A DNA stretch of 64,000 nt, taken from NCBI GenBank assembly GCA_029637525.1, contig CP072660.1:124001-188000 (forward strand), read 5' to 3'. The position numbers were made by a program, and so were the translations under genes. This document shows positions 9,342 to 17,410 of the stretch, in pieces. The first letter of the stretch is position 1. Each line of letters starts with the position of its first letter. Below the pieces are notes generated by a model. It did no database searches. It worked only from the letters and a program-made list of their open reading frames with translations, and was not told the DNA's origin. This stretch comes from Desulfurococcaceae archaeon MEX13E-LK6-19. Lineage in GTDB: Archaea > Thermoproteota > Thermoprotei_A > Sulfolobales > Desulfurococcaceae.

Positions 9342-9485
9342 CTACGTCTTATCTAGAAGCTCCTTATATCCAGTCTTAACATAATCAAGAATACCTAGGT
9401 GAAGATGTCTAGAAATATGATTGATTAGATTTAATATAGTTTGGTTCACCAGTTTATTAACTTCTATAACTTCCGATTTACTGGT
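9342..9485 (-). pseudogene. Possible gene remnant in the 9090-9548 gap
   Basis: This 459-base gap contains no intact gene. On the minus strand an open stretch of 47 codons between two stops reads like the helical C-terminus of a protein (EVNKLVNQTILNLI then HLHLGILDYVKTGYKELLDK). It has no plausible start or upstream domain, so it may be the tail of a decayed gene, or chance. Nothing else in the gap is convincing. Confidence 0.2.
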
Positions 9486-9548
9486 CTAATTATTTCGAAA
9501 CCCATTTAGAAAACCATCAAGGTACTGTTTTTCATCGAGTATGGGGTG

Positions 9549-10784
9549 ATGATATTGGAGGATAAGAACAATATAAACAAAGTCTTTGAACTTCGGTGCA
9601 GGACAATCGATTACTTTGGTGTTGGAGCAATAAAGAAGATTTCTGATATCATCAAGGACTTAAAAGAAAACCTTGGTGTTGATAAAATACTTCTTGTCAC
9701 TGGAAAAAGATCTTATAAAGTGAGTGGTGCTTGGGATTATGTCAAGCCGGCCCTAGAGGAAAACAATGTCGAGTATGTAATCTACGATAAAGTCAGTGCA
9801 AACCCAACTGTTGATATGGTTGATGAAGCTACAAAACTAGGGAAAGAATTTGGGGCAAAAGCTGTTATCGGGATAGGTGGAGGCAGCCCTCTAGATACTG
9901 CAAAGAGTGTTGCTGTTCTCCTCGAGTATAAAGATAGAAATGCAAGAGAGCTATATGAATTAAAGTTCAAGCCCACCAAAGCTGCTCCAATAGTACTAAT
10001 CAACTTAACTCACGGTACTGGTACTGAAGTCAACAGGTTTGCTGTAGCGACAATTCCTGAAAAGAACTACAAACCAGCAATCGCCTTTGACTGTATATAC
10101 CCAATATACTCTATAGATGACCCAACATTAACCATAAAGCTTCCTCCAAACCAAACCAGGTACGTTACCGTTGATGCGTTAAATCATGTTAACGAAGCTG
10201 CTACTACAATTACATCTTCACCATATTCGAAACTATTAGCCAAGGAAGCCGTTAGATTGATTGTCAAATATTTGCCTGCAGTATTAAACGATCCAAGCAA
10301 CATCACAGCCAGATACTACCTATTGTACGCATCAGCTATTGCCGGAATAAGTTTCGACAACGCATTACTACATCTAACACACGCTCTAGAGCACCCGATA
10401 AGTGCGGTAAAACCCGAAGTACCACATGGTCTAGGTCTCGCTGTTTTAATGCCGGCCGTAGTCAAGCACATATATCCATACGAAGCAGAAACCCTTGCAA
10501 GCATTTACGAACCACTAGCCCCCAGTCTAAAAGGAGTGCCCGGCGAGGCCGAATACATTGCAAAGAAAATAGAAGAATGGCTATTCAACATCGGTATAAC
10601 CCAGAAACTATCAGATCTAGGTTTCACCGAAAAAGACGTTGATACCCTAGTAAGACTCGCATTCGAAACCCCCATTCTAAAAGACCTCATTATGCTAGCA
10701 CCATTACCGTTTGAAACCATCGAAAAGAGAAGGGATGTCGTTAAACAAATTTACATGGAATCATTATACCCGTATAATAAGTGA
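9549..10784 (+). CDS. Iron-containing (type III) alcohol dehydrogenase
   Basis: A Fe-ADH family protein of about 411 residues. The N-terminal Rossmann-like part has GIGGGSPLDTAKSVAVLL (about residues 115-130), the family NAD(P)-binding signature. The C-terminal helical domain has the metal ligands: Asp in VDALNHVNEA, then His in HALEHPISAVKPEVPHGLGLAVLMP. It interconverts alcohols and aldehydes or ketones with NAD(P)H, probably disposing of reductant from peptide or sugar fermentation. GTG 9546 and ATG 9549 are both possible starts; ATG is chosen, with a GGGGTG tract immediately upstream. It stands alone with an AT-rich gap on each side. Substrate is not predictable. Confidence 0.92.
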   Translation: MILEDKNNINKVFELRCRTIDYFGVGAIKKISDIIKDLKENLGVDKILLVTGKRSYKVSGAWDYVKPALEENNVEYVIYDKVSANPTVDMVDEATKLGKEFGAKAVIGIGGGSPLDTAKSVAVLLEYKDRNARELYELKFKPTKAAPIVLINLTHGTGTEVNRFAVATIPEKNYKPAIAFDCIYPIYSIDDPTLTIKLPPNQTRYVTVDALNHVNEAATTITSSPYSKLLAKEAVRLIVKYLPAVLNDPSNITARYYLLYASAIAGISFDNALLHLTHALEHPISAVKPEVPHGLGLAVLMPAVVKHIYPYEAETLASIYEPLAPSLKGVPGEAEYIAKKIEEWLFNIGITQKLSDLGFTEKDVDTLVRLAFETPILKDLIMLAPLPFETIEKRRDVVKQIYMESLYPYNK

Positions 10785-10960
10785 GCCAAGTAATTATTTA
10801 CCATATCTCCCCAAACCATATCATCTATTTTTATTATTCTATTTTCATTGTATTACCTATTGTCTACGGATCACTAGAAGATTGTTCAAAAGAACATTAG
10901 TCTAGAACCATTAGATGTGTTTGCCAAAGAAATTCGGAAAAGCTGTATGGAATATGTTTG

Positions 10961-12184
10961 TTACCACCATTTCTGTTCTGGGTACGATTCTACATACCAA
11001 GGCAGTACTCTGACAATCTTCCCAAACATTTCATTTCTCATGTGTTCGTCGGGTATTGGTGGATTGTATTCACCTGCTGTCTGTACTCTATAGCTTAAGC
11101 TTAGATTGACTTGCTCTCCTTTGGCGTATTTTGCTATGGCTTCCATCTTGTCTAGTACAGGTGTTATCTCCTTAAGCAATCTTTTGTTGGTCATGGTTTC
11201 TTTGAGGCTTTTCACTATTTCCAGTACTTCATCAGCGTTTCTATTGTCTATGGTTTCTTCACTGGGGTCCATGAATGTTGCTTTGTTGAATTCTATGAAT
11301 CTCTCGAACCAGTATCTCGCGGATTTGTTGATAACCAGTGTTATCGCTTCTTTTAGGGCTCTTTGTGGGTCGTAGCTTGCTCCTTCATTCACCATTTTGG
11401 CTATCGTGTACAATGGTATTTTGGAGGCTTCAACCTGGTTGGCTGGGTTAGCAGCATAACCTGAGACTATCTCGGCCAGATTCTCGGCTCTATTAATAAT
11501 CGGGCCTACATGTAGTCTTGTGATTCCTCGGCATGTAAAGTAGTCGTTTACGGGATAGTTATCCCAAATAAATGGTTTTCTACCAAGAACCCTCGTGGTT
11601 TTCTCTATGTCTTCTCTAGTGATACTTATTGAGCAGACATACATCCCGGTCCACATGACGTGTATTTCTGGGTCAAGTAGTCTACCGAGCTCGGACATGT
11701 AGTCTTCAACTATTCCGCGATAATAGGTTGGACAGAGTATCATGTTCTTAGGGCTGAGTTCTTTGTATACGTGGTTAACGAGTTTGGCTTGTGCTTCAGC
11801 GAGGCTCTTGAATCCTTTTCCACGAACAACCGGGGGGATATCGTCTAGGAATAGAGCTATACTTTCTACACCAAGATCCATGAACAACCCGAATTTCCTC
11901 AGCAGCAATCCTAGATCGGTTTGGGACGAGTAGTCTATATCAAGTCCCGGGCTGAGAGCGAAAACAGGCTCGACACCATACCTCTTACATGCATCAACAA
12001 ACATCGTGAACCTGTCAATAAAACTTGTGTCATAGGGGTTTCTCCACCATACCCTGTGGTAGGGATCCCATTTAGGGCCATAGATATACAGTTTTAATTC
12101 TATCCGCCCCAGGAACTCCACGATACTTATCCTATCTACCCAATCCCACACAGGCCCATAGAACCCCTCAACAACACCAAACAT
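10961..12184 (-). CDS. GH84-type beta-N-acetylglucosaminidase (hyaluronidase/O-GlcNAcase-like)
   Basis: A glycoside hydrolase of about 407 residues. The N-terminal FGVVEGFYGPVW, then YIYGPKWDPYHRVWWRNPY (about residues 33-51), ALSPGLDIDY (76-85) and LFLDDIP with the catalytic pair D114-D115 all match GH84 beta-N-acetylglucosaminidases, which use substrate-assisted hydrolysis of GlcNAc. I place the start at ATG 12184, which has GGTGGTGG just upstream and puts the TIM barrel at residue 1; a GTG at 12238 would add 18 residues. No signal peptide is visible, so it acts inside the cell or is exported some other way. The C-terminal about 130 residues are helical. Substrate could be chitin fragments, glycoprotein or cell-surface N-glycans. 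Confidence 0.85.
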   Translation of the reverse strand: MFGVVEGFYGPVWDWVDRISIVEFLGRIELKLYIYGPKWDPYHRVWWRNPYDTSFIDRFTMFVDACKRYGVEPVFALSPGLDIDYSSQTDLGLLLRKFGLFMDLGVESIALFLDDIPPVVRGKGFKSLAEAQAKLVNHVYKELSPKNMILCPTYYRGIVEDYMSELGRLLDPEIHVMWTGMYVCSISITREDIEKTTRVLGRKPFIWDNYPVNDYFTCRGITRLHVGPIINRAENLAEIVSGYAANPANQVEASKIPLYTIAKMVNEGASYDPQRALKEAITLVINKSARYWFERFIEFNKATFMDPSEETIDNRNADEVLEIVKSLKETMTNKRLLKEITPVLDKMEAIAKYAKGEQVNLSLSYRVQTAGEYNPPIPDEHMRNEMFGKIVRVLPWYVESYPEQKWW

Positions 12185-12244
12185 CCCAGTACCACCACCA
12201 AATAATCCATCACACATCCATTCTAGGTACAGAACCACTATAAG

Positions 12245-12493
12245 TTAAACAATACTCCCGTTAATCAATAACCACACCAAGCCCGTTAAGCTAAAATACA
12301 TGGCCACCACATAAAAACCATATCCACAATCCAGCCACCTACATCTCCAAGCAGCCACAATACCCTCCATGAACACGGGAAGAATAATACCATTTTCCTC
12401 TCTAGGACAACAATACTTCAGGTACCTCCGCCGGAGAAATCCTGGTAATAGCCTTCGCGCGCCACCGTACATGTTTTCAAGCATAGAGTTCAA
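12245..12493 (-). CDS. Short doubtful ORF upstream of GH84 gene
   Basis: An 82-codon frame starting at TTG with an arginine-rich N-terminus (RRLLPGFLRRRY), a C-C pair, and one hydrophobic C-terminal segment (YVVAMYFSLTGLVWLLI). The frame continues open upstream to a stop near 12545 without a better start. It could be a small membrane protein or the end of a decayed gene. No domain is recognised and no clear ribosome site is seen. The stretch from 12494 to 12890 beyond it holds no feature other than the tRNA-Thr promoter. Confidence 0.3.
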   Translation of the reverse strand: MNSMLENMYGGARRLLPGFLRRRYLKYCCPREENGIILPVFMEGIVAAWRCRWLDCGYGFYVVAMYFSLTGLVWLLINGSIV

Positions 12494-12843
12494 TAACTCT
12501 TCCTGTCTCCGACGTGGTTGCTCTACAAGCTTCTCATAACCAACTCAGGCATAATCGAAAATATCCTCATAACCATCAATACTTAGTCTATGGAAAACCA
12601 CAATCACCATTTTTGTCTCAAGAAAACTGGATAAAGAAATCTTAACATAATAATCAACTTGACTAGGCCTACTTTTCCTCCTGATAAAATACCTACTACC
12701 ATCACCATCCCGGAGCCCGGCAATTCAAGAAGCATAATCAACCAAGTCAAAAAACACCCATTAATTATTATAGGCGGTTTATGAAACGTCTAATACCTAC
12801 CACTAAGCACTGCATTATACACCAATTAACATGAAGAAGTAAA

Positions 12844-12853
12844 ACTATATAAT
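12844..12853 (+). promoter_or_regulatory. TATA box for tRNA-Thr
   Basis: The sequence ACTATATAAT lies 38 bases before the 5' end of the tRNA. It fits an archaeal TATA box with initiation about 25 bases downstream and a short 5' leader removed by RNase P. Confidence 0.5.
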
Positions 12854-12890
12854 CCCACAGAATAAACCAGATACTACTCTAGAGAAAAGA

Positions 12891-13043
12891 GCCGCCGTAG
12901 CTCAGCCGGTAGAACTCCGTATACTCCGATGATACGGAGTATCGGAGTATTGGCAGCGCCGCCCTGGTACTCCCTAGTACTCTAGGGTACTCCGGGGACC
13001 GGAGAGGCGGAGGTCCCGGGTTCGAATCCCGGCGGCGGCTCCA
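12891..13043 (+). tRNA. tRNA-Thr(GGU) with two introns, CCA encoded
   Basis: Removing two inserts gives a canonical 73-base tRNA plus CCA. Acceptor is GCCGCCG with CGGCGGC, D stem GCTC with GAGC, anticodon stem CCGCC with GGCGG around loop CTGGTAA, and T arm CCGGG-TTCGAAT-CCCGG. Intron 2 (12970-13004, 35 bases) lies at 37/38 and has an exact bulge-helix-bulge: helix CTGG with CCGG, 3-base bulges TA|C and AG|A, inner helix TCCC with GGGA. Intron 1 (about 12914-12955, 42 bases) splits the D stem after position 22 or 23, and most of it folds into a long hairpin of ACTCCG/CGGAGT repeats. Its splice motif is relaxed. The anticodon GGT marks threonine. Confidence 0.93.
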
Positions 13044-13052
13044 CTCTTTCTT

Positions 13053-13246
13053 CGGATCTCTTCCCTATATCTTTGTATTAATTTGTTCGATAGCATTAGT
13101 TCTATGCTTTTCTTCTAGTGTTATTGGTCTTATGTTGTTTGTTGGGGGCTACCTCTATGTTTGCTTTGTACCTTAGTGTGGTTAGTAGCAAGTACAAGTT
13201 ATTTGAAGCTAAGTGGAAAAAAGAGATGCTATTTCTAACTAGGTAA
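13053..13246 (+). pseudogene. Possible frameshifted membrane-protein remnant after tRNA-Thr
   Basis: Right after the tRNA the plus strand reads hydrophobic protein in one frame (SLPYIFVLICSIALVLCF, then VIGLMLFVGGYLY) up to a stop near 13194. It continues in another frame as LYLSVVSSKYKLFEAKWKKE to a stop at 13244-13246. A one-base frameshift would join them into a C-terminal membrane segment plus cytoplasmic tail. No start codon or N-terminal domain is present. The rest of 13247-13450 shows nothing recognisable. Confidence 0.22.
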
Positions 13247-13450
13247 GCTAGAGGAGACATCGCCATATCATGGAGCTGAGTCATGATCCCATGAATAATG
13301 AGTGGTGTCCTGTAGAACAGTTAATTTTAAGGTTACATTATTATTTTGCTTATAAATGTAGTTCGAGAGCTTTGTATTACTTTACTTATTATACTATACA
13401 GAGTTTTGTACTAGTATAACAAGATTTTTCTACTTTTCAAATAGCATGAT

Positions 13451-13807
13451 ATGCTGAGTAGGTGTTTAGTATTGTCTATTACCCGGTCTTTGGGTACTGA
13501 AGTTGAAGAACATGATAGCGGTAAGGCCAAACTCGTACCTTTCTTGTTTCGTGATATAGCTCCGTGTATAGGGGTTTTTCTTGCCTGCACTATTAATGCG
13601 GATGACCCGTTATGGCATCGAATAAAAACTATTATTAAAGCAATACCAGTGATAATAGAGCTAAACCAGAGTCTAGCTCTTCGCGATAAAATCAGGCTAT
13701 ACAACCTCATGTATGAGTACATGTATAAATATGGATATCTAAACCATCCCAAGTGCCATGAACTATACGAGTACCTCAAGAAAACAAAAACCCGTAACCG
13801 TCAATAA
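13451..13807 (+). CDS. Hypothetical protein, small and unassigned
   Basis: A 118-codon frame from TTG or ATG near 13451. The C-terminal two thirds (DPLWHRIKTIIKAIPVII, RDKIRLYNLMYEYMY, CHELYEYLKK) look like a soluble helical protein with charged residues spaced as in real coding DNA. The first 30 residues are less convincing, so the true start may be further in. An antisense frame covers the same bases but is rich in Ser/Arg and looks like a shadow. No family recognised. Confidence 0.4.
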   Translation: MLSRCLVLSITRSLGTEVEEHDSGKAKLVPFLFRDIAPCIGVFLACTINADDPLWHRIKTIIKAIPVIIELNQSLALRDKIRLYNLMYEYMYKYGYLNHPKCHELYEYLKKTKTRNRQ

Positions 13808-13819
13808 ATCGTTTTGCAT

Positions 13820-14011
13820 CTACCATACCTCCCAAGAGTTTACGTAAATTAATGCCTCGCTCGCTTTTCCGAAACACCAGCCTGACAAATAGATCTTATC
13901 TTGTCTATAACTGAAGTCTCCAAAACGGCTTATGTTGAAGAGGATCTTGCAGGAAGAGTCTTCGTACTCTTCTAGAGTAAGCCGGCTAGTAGAAGATGCT
14001 ATACAGGCCAA
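13820..14011 (-). CDS. Short unassigned ORF, possible gene fragment
   Basis: A 63-codon frame starting at TTG and ending NSWEVW. It carries LTLEEYEDSSCKILFNISRFGDFSYRQDK-like sequence, plausible protein but without a ribosome site. The frame stays open a further 10 codons upstream. It lies downstream of the 14048-14704 gene on the same strand, so it may be a separate small gene or a detached fragment. No domain is recognised. Confidence 0.28.
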   Translation of the reverse strand: MACIASSTSRLTLEEYEDSSCKILFNISRFGDFSYRQDKIYLSGWCFGKASEALIYVNSWEVW

Positions 14012-14047
14012 TAATACTTGCCGTAAACTAGGTTTTAAACGCTATCA

Positions 14048-14704
14048 TTAACAACACTTGTCTGTATTGAATATAGTCTTTATTTTCTCTTTTTGTCTAG
14101 TTGGCAGAAACATATATCTATTACATATACTTTTTATTAAACGTTCATATGATGTCTTGTACCTCCAGTAGTTTACCGGTATGTACCACCATTCATCTCC
14201 TTTTTCACCATAAATTCTCCGCGGTACAACAAGAACTAAAATATAGATTAACAATAACAGAATCAATACTGTCAACATACCAGATAATATTACGGCAAGG
14301 AACATTGAGAGAAATATTAGTGAACTTATCATTAAATCGCGTCTAGCCCATTTAATTTTCTTAGCTAGAATCCTTGCTTCAATAATATCGCCTACTAGTT
14401 CATCGAATAAATTCTGAGCAGTAGTCGCATCATGTATTTTCTCTCTAACAACAACTAATCCACGTGTTCTAAAATAGGTACTTGCTATAAATTTATCAAT
14501 CAAACTCTTGCTCCCATAGACATCAACATAGCCATCAGAGTAGACAACGACTTTTATACTCTTGAGAAAACCTATTTTAAAGACATAAATACGACCATAA
14601 ATGCTCTTTTTGAAAGAATAACCACTGTACTTGAGAAATTCTTCTAAACAATCAATAACATCACTTGGATTACCAGTAATTCTGACACGTACCAAAATAT
14701 CCAC
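14048..14704 (-). CDS. Membrane protein with N-terminal soluble domain, unknown function
   Basis: A 218-residue protein. Residues 1-90 form an alpha/beta domain that reads like two short strand-helix units (MDILVRVRITGNPSDVIDCLEEF, SIKVVVYSDGYVDVYGS). Two adjacent hydrophobic helices lie near 125-160, followed by a basic tryptophan-rich tail (EWWYIPVNYWRYK). The layout suggests a cytoplasmic domain with a membrane hairpin. No family is recognised. No partner gene is adjacent; the gene on its 5' side is divergent. Confidence 0.6.
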   Translation of the reverse strand: MDILVRVRITGNPSDVIDCLEEFLKYSGYSFKKSIYGRIYVFKIGFLKSIKVVVYSDGYVDVYGSKSLIDKFIASTYFRTRGLVVVREKIHDATTAQNLFDELVGDIIEARILAKKIKWARRDLMISSLIFLSMFLAVILSGMLTVLILLLLIYILVLVVPRRIYGEKGDEWWYIPVNYWRYKTSYERLIKSICNRYMFLPTRQKEKIKTIFNTDKCC

Positions 14705-14908
14705 CTATTAAATAAATCAATACCCAGCAATGTTTTATTCTTCTATAGAACACGATTTTGATCAACGCATTCTATCACATATAGAGTGTCTAAAACATAG
14801 TACCAAAAATATTGTATTGTTAAATAAACCTTGGAAGCACCATCATACAATACATATATTAGCAGTTATAGACAAAACAGAATACAATATAGTAATGGTG
14901 AGTAGTTA

Positions 14909-15265
14909 TTGTTTTGGAAAATATTTTCTGGTACTAAGCTTGTTCAACCTATTGTAGTATTCCTACTTGTATTGGCTGCGGCAATATTTGGTGTTTCACG
15001 TGAATGGGCTTGGTACATTACTGCTTCTCTGGTCTGTCTTGTCATGTTTGTATCACTACTTGTCTTAGGGGGCCTCTTAGAGTTCGGATTTAAGAGACCT
15101 TTCTACATTGTTATCTTACTTCTACTGATCACCCTAAGTCTTTCCTTCTTTTGGATAGGTATAACAGGGAATCCCTATGATCCATTGATAATTCTTCTCG
15201 TAGGCCTAGCTGTATCTATAATAGCTGGCAACATAATCAGTATTAGAGAGAAAAAGAAGATGTAA
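14909..15265 (+). CDS. Small four-helix membrane protein, unknown function
   Basis: A 118-residue protein made almost wholly of four hydrophobic segments (about residues 12-29, 34-55, 63-82, 88-108) with a basic tail REKKKM. The ATG at 14909 is used. No charged residues are buried in the helices in a way that suggests a transporter, and no family is recognised. A 75-codon overlapping frame at 14730 looks like noise. Confidence 0.5.
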   Translation: MFWKIFSGTKLVQPIVVFLLVLAAAIFGVSREWAWYITASLVCLVMFVSLLVLGGLLEFGFKRPFYIVILLLLITLSLSFFWIGITGNPYDPLIILLVGLAVSIIAGNIISIREKKKM

Positions 15266-15459
15266 TACGGCAACACTTAGTAGCTATAGTGTTAGATGAT
15301 AATTAGGCTCTTTTGCTTTATCTCTAATTTTATCCTGCTATAATCACCGGCATTGAAGTCACGGTAATCTATAAGACACAGAAAGTAAGTATACTTGAAA
15401 AGTGAAAATGAGAAAAACTATTGAGGTAATAGTTGTTTAGACGCTCTTAGTCTTTACAT

Positions 15460-16857
15460 TTATCCTCTCGCCTTAAGTAACAGTATAACGATGATCGCAA
15501 TCATTATTGCAGCGGCAATTAATGCCATGGGATTCTGTACTAGATTCTCAATTACTCCCGTTGAGGTTTCTGTCTCACTAACCGTAACGTTCACTTTGGA
15601 TAAATCCTTTAGTTTTACTGTTGATGGTTCTACCTCAACATTTTCATCGCCTGGCGTTACTGTAGCTGTTTTTTCAAGCATTTCATCTACTTCTTCACCA
15701 TACATTTCCTCGAGAACACTGTTACTCTTCACTAACTGCTTGTATGTTTCGAAGAATTCCACAAGCGCATTTAGTGTGTCTTTAGGTGTTTCAGCACCCT
15801 TTGCTCTGATCTTGGGCGTTTCTATACTATATTCCATTACGCCATTATTGAAGCTCAATTCTATACTACCACTTGATGGAAGTACCTCAAATTCTTCTGC
15901 AGCATAAGCTATGAGGCCTGCAGTGGCCATTTGGAATGCAATAAACTCCTGGAATTCCTCAGATTCAACAATATCCATAGTCTTGTTAAACGGGATCCAT
16001 CCAGGGAGCTCTATAGACCCAGGCACCCAAGTCATATTAAGTGAACTATATTCTCCGATTTTTTCTTCAGCTACTTCAGGCGGGTAGGTAGTATTTAGTT
16101 CAAAATACATTTTCAAAGACGAGTTCTTTAGGGAGAACACTGTATTAATCTCCATAAATCCTTCTGTAAACGATTTATTGAATGAGCCTAATACATCCTC
16201 TCTAGATAAATTCATGTACTCCTCTGCATACTCAGCGTATTTATCCATATCAACAGTGATATTAAACTCAATAATATACTTACCATCCTGCGTTGAAACG
16301 CTAAGCTTACTTATATCAATCCATGTTATTCCAGCCTGTTGTAAATACATCTCAACCATGAGCTCATTGAGGAACAAGAAAAACATGCCAAGTACATCAG
16401 AGATCCCTCCTTCTACAGCTATAGCAATTTCTCCACAATAATTCTCAATAGGTGGATTCTTGGTGGCATGATATAGAATATCATTTCCTCTAAGAATCAA
16501 CGAGCCGTTACTACTGGAGAGCTCGAAGACTATATCAGTAACCCCATTTACAACAGCGTCATTTGATGAAATGCTCTGATTAAAACTAAATGTGAGCTCA
16601 CTAACTGTATTAGTGTTCTTAACATCATTGAGTTCTCCACTAAACACTATACGAATATTGTCTTCACCAAAGGTATACTCAACTTGGATATTCCCTGTTC
16701 CATCAAAATCCACTTCCTGGCTACCACTAAGATAGAGTTTTACCGAGTTATCGGAGTATACTTCAATTCTAATAGAATCATTCTCACCGTAGGTTACCAA
16801 TATCGGAGATACTACAAACAAAACTAGTAGCAATACCACAAACAAGGTTTTGTACAT
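15460..16857 (-). CDS. Secreted surface protein with C-terminal membrane anchor
   Basis: A 465-residue protein. An N-terminal signal peptide (YKTLFVVLLLVLFVVSPILVT) precedes a large beta-rich exterior domain. A single hydrophobic helix near residues 442-462 (MALIAAAIMIAIIVILLL) ends in a short basic tail. About ten Asn-x-Ser/Thr sequons are present. The body is acidic and glutamate-rich near the anchor. This is the layout of type I surface glycoproteins or stalk-like S-layer components, but no known domain is recognised. The upstream region 16875-16905 contains an AT-rich CTATAAAATTTATAG that could serve as its promoter. Confidence 0.75.
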   Translation of the reverse strand: MYKTLFVVLLLVLFVVSPILVTYGENDSIRIEVYSDNSVKLYLSGSQEVDFDGTGNIQVEYTFGEDNIRIVFSGELNDVKNTNTVSELTFSFNQSISSNDAVVNGVTDIVFELSSSNGSLILRGNDILYHATKNPPIENYCGEIAIAVEGGISDVLGMFFLFLNELMVEMYLQQAGITWIDISKLSVSTQDGKYIIEFNITVDMDKYAEYAEEYMNLSREDVLGSFNKSFTEGFMEINTVFSLKNSSLKMYFELNTTYPPEVAEEKIGEYSSLNMTWVPGSIELPGWIPFNKTMDIVESEEFQEFIAFQMATAGLIAYAAEEFEVLPSSGSIELSFNNGVMEYSIETPKIRAKGAETPKDTLNALVEFFETYKQLVKSNSVLEEMYGEEVDEMLEKTATVTPGDENVEVEPSTVKLKDLSKVNVTVSETETSTGVIENLVQNPMALIAAAIMIAIIVILLLKARG

Positions 16858-17410
16858 ATTATTCCACCTATTAGGGTATAATACAGTCTATAAAATTTAT
16901 AGATACATCTAGTTCTGAGATACAAAACACTCCTAGAAAACATGGCGAGTACAAAACTACACAAACATATACTTCATGAATATTAAAAATCTGTGAAAAG
17001 ACAATGAATACTTTCATATACTTTTAACCTTTCTCATCGTTGCTAAACACATTAACTTCAAGAATAGTGAGAGGCTACTTATCCCGAACATGGAAGTACA
17101 TTATAGATCACAATGGCTTAATTAATTTCGTATTTCATAGCAATCCTATCTAAACTATGTTGACGAGTTAGAATAAAGAATCAAATGCATCTAAAACACT
17201 ATTATTCACTAACAGAGTTCATCAATTATCCTACAGTACATTAGATTACAATAGTTAATTAGGGGTCATTCTTTGGTTTGAAAAACTATAGCTCACAGTA
17301 GTTATATTAATCATCACCCTAGTATTTGCCTTAACTACAGAAATAATTTTTGTCTCTAAGTACTTATTTTTGAGTGGAAAAACTGTATCATAGTCTCGAG
17401 TATCGTCGAG
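16858..17410. other. 553-base AT-rich intergenic region without recognisable genes
   Basis: This divergent region between the surface-protein gene (minus) and the HEPN membrane gene (plus) shows no open frame, GC island, tRNA or repeat I can support. It probably holds only the two promoters; the AT-rich palindrome-like CTATAAAATTTATAG near 16889-16903 is the best TATA candidate for the minus gene. Confidence 0.5.

Noticed and set aside
9342-9485. A functional small gene
   Set aside because: There is no start codon with a ribosome site and the open stretch is bounded closely by stops; kept only as a low-confidence remnant.
13411-13779. Antisense frame over the hypothetical gene at 13451
   Set aside because: Its composition is Ser/Arg-rich with no domain; the plus-strand frame has a better helical pattern.
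14730-14957. 75-codon plus-strand ORF
   Set aside because: It overlaps the start of the four-helix membrane protein in another frame and has an unlikely His-rich composition with no ribosome site.
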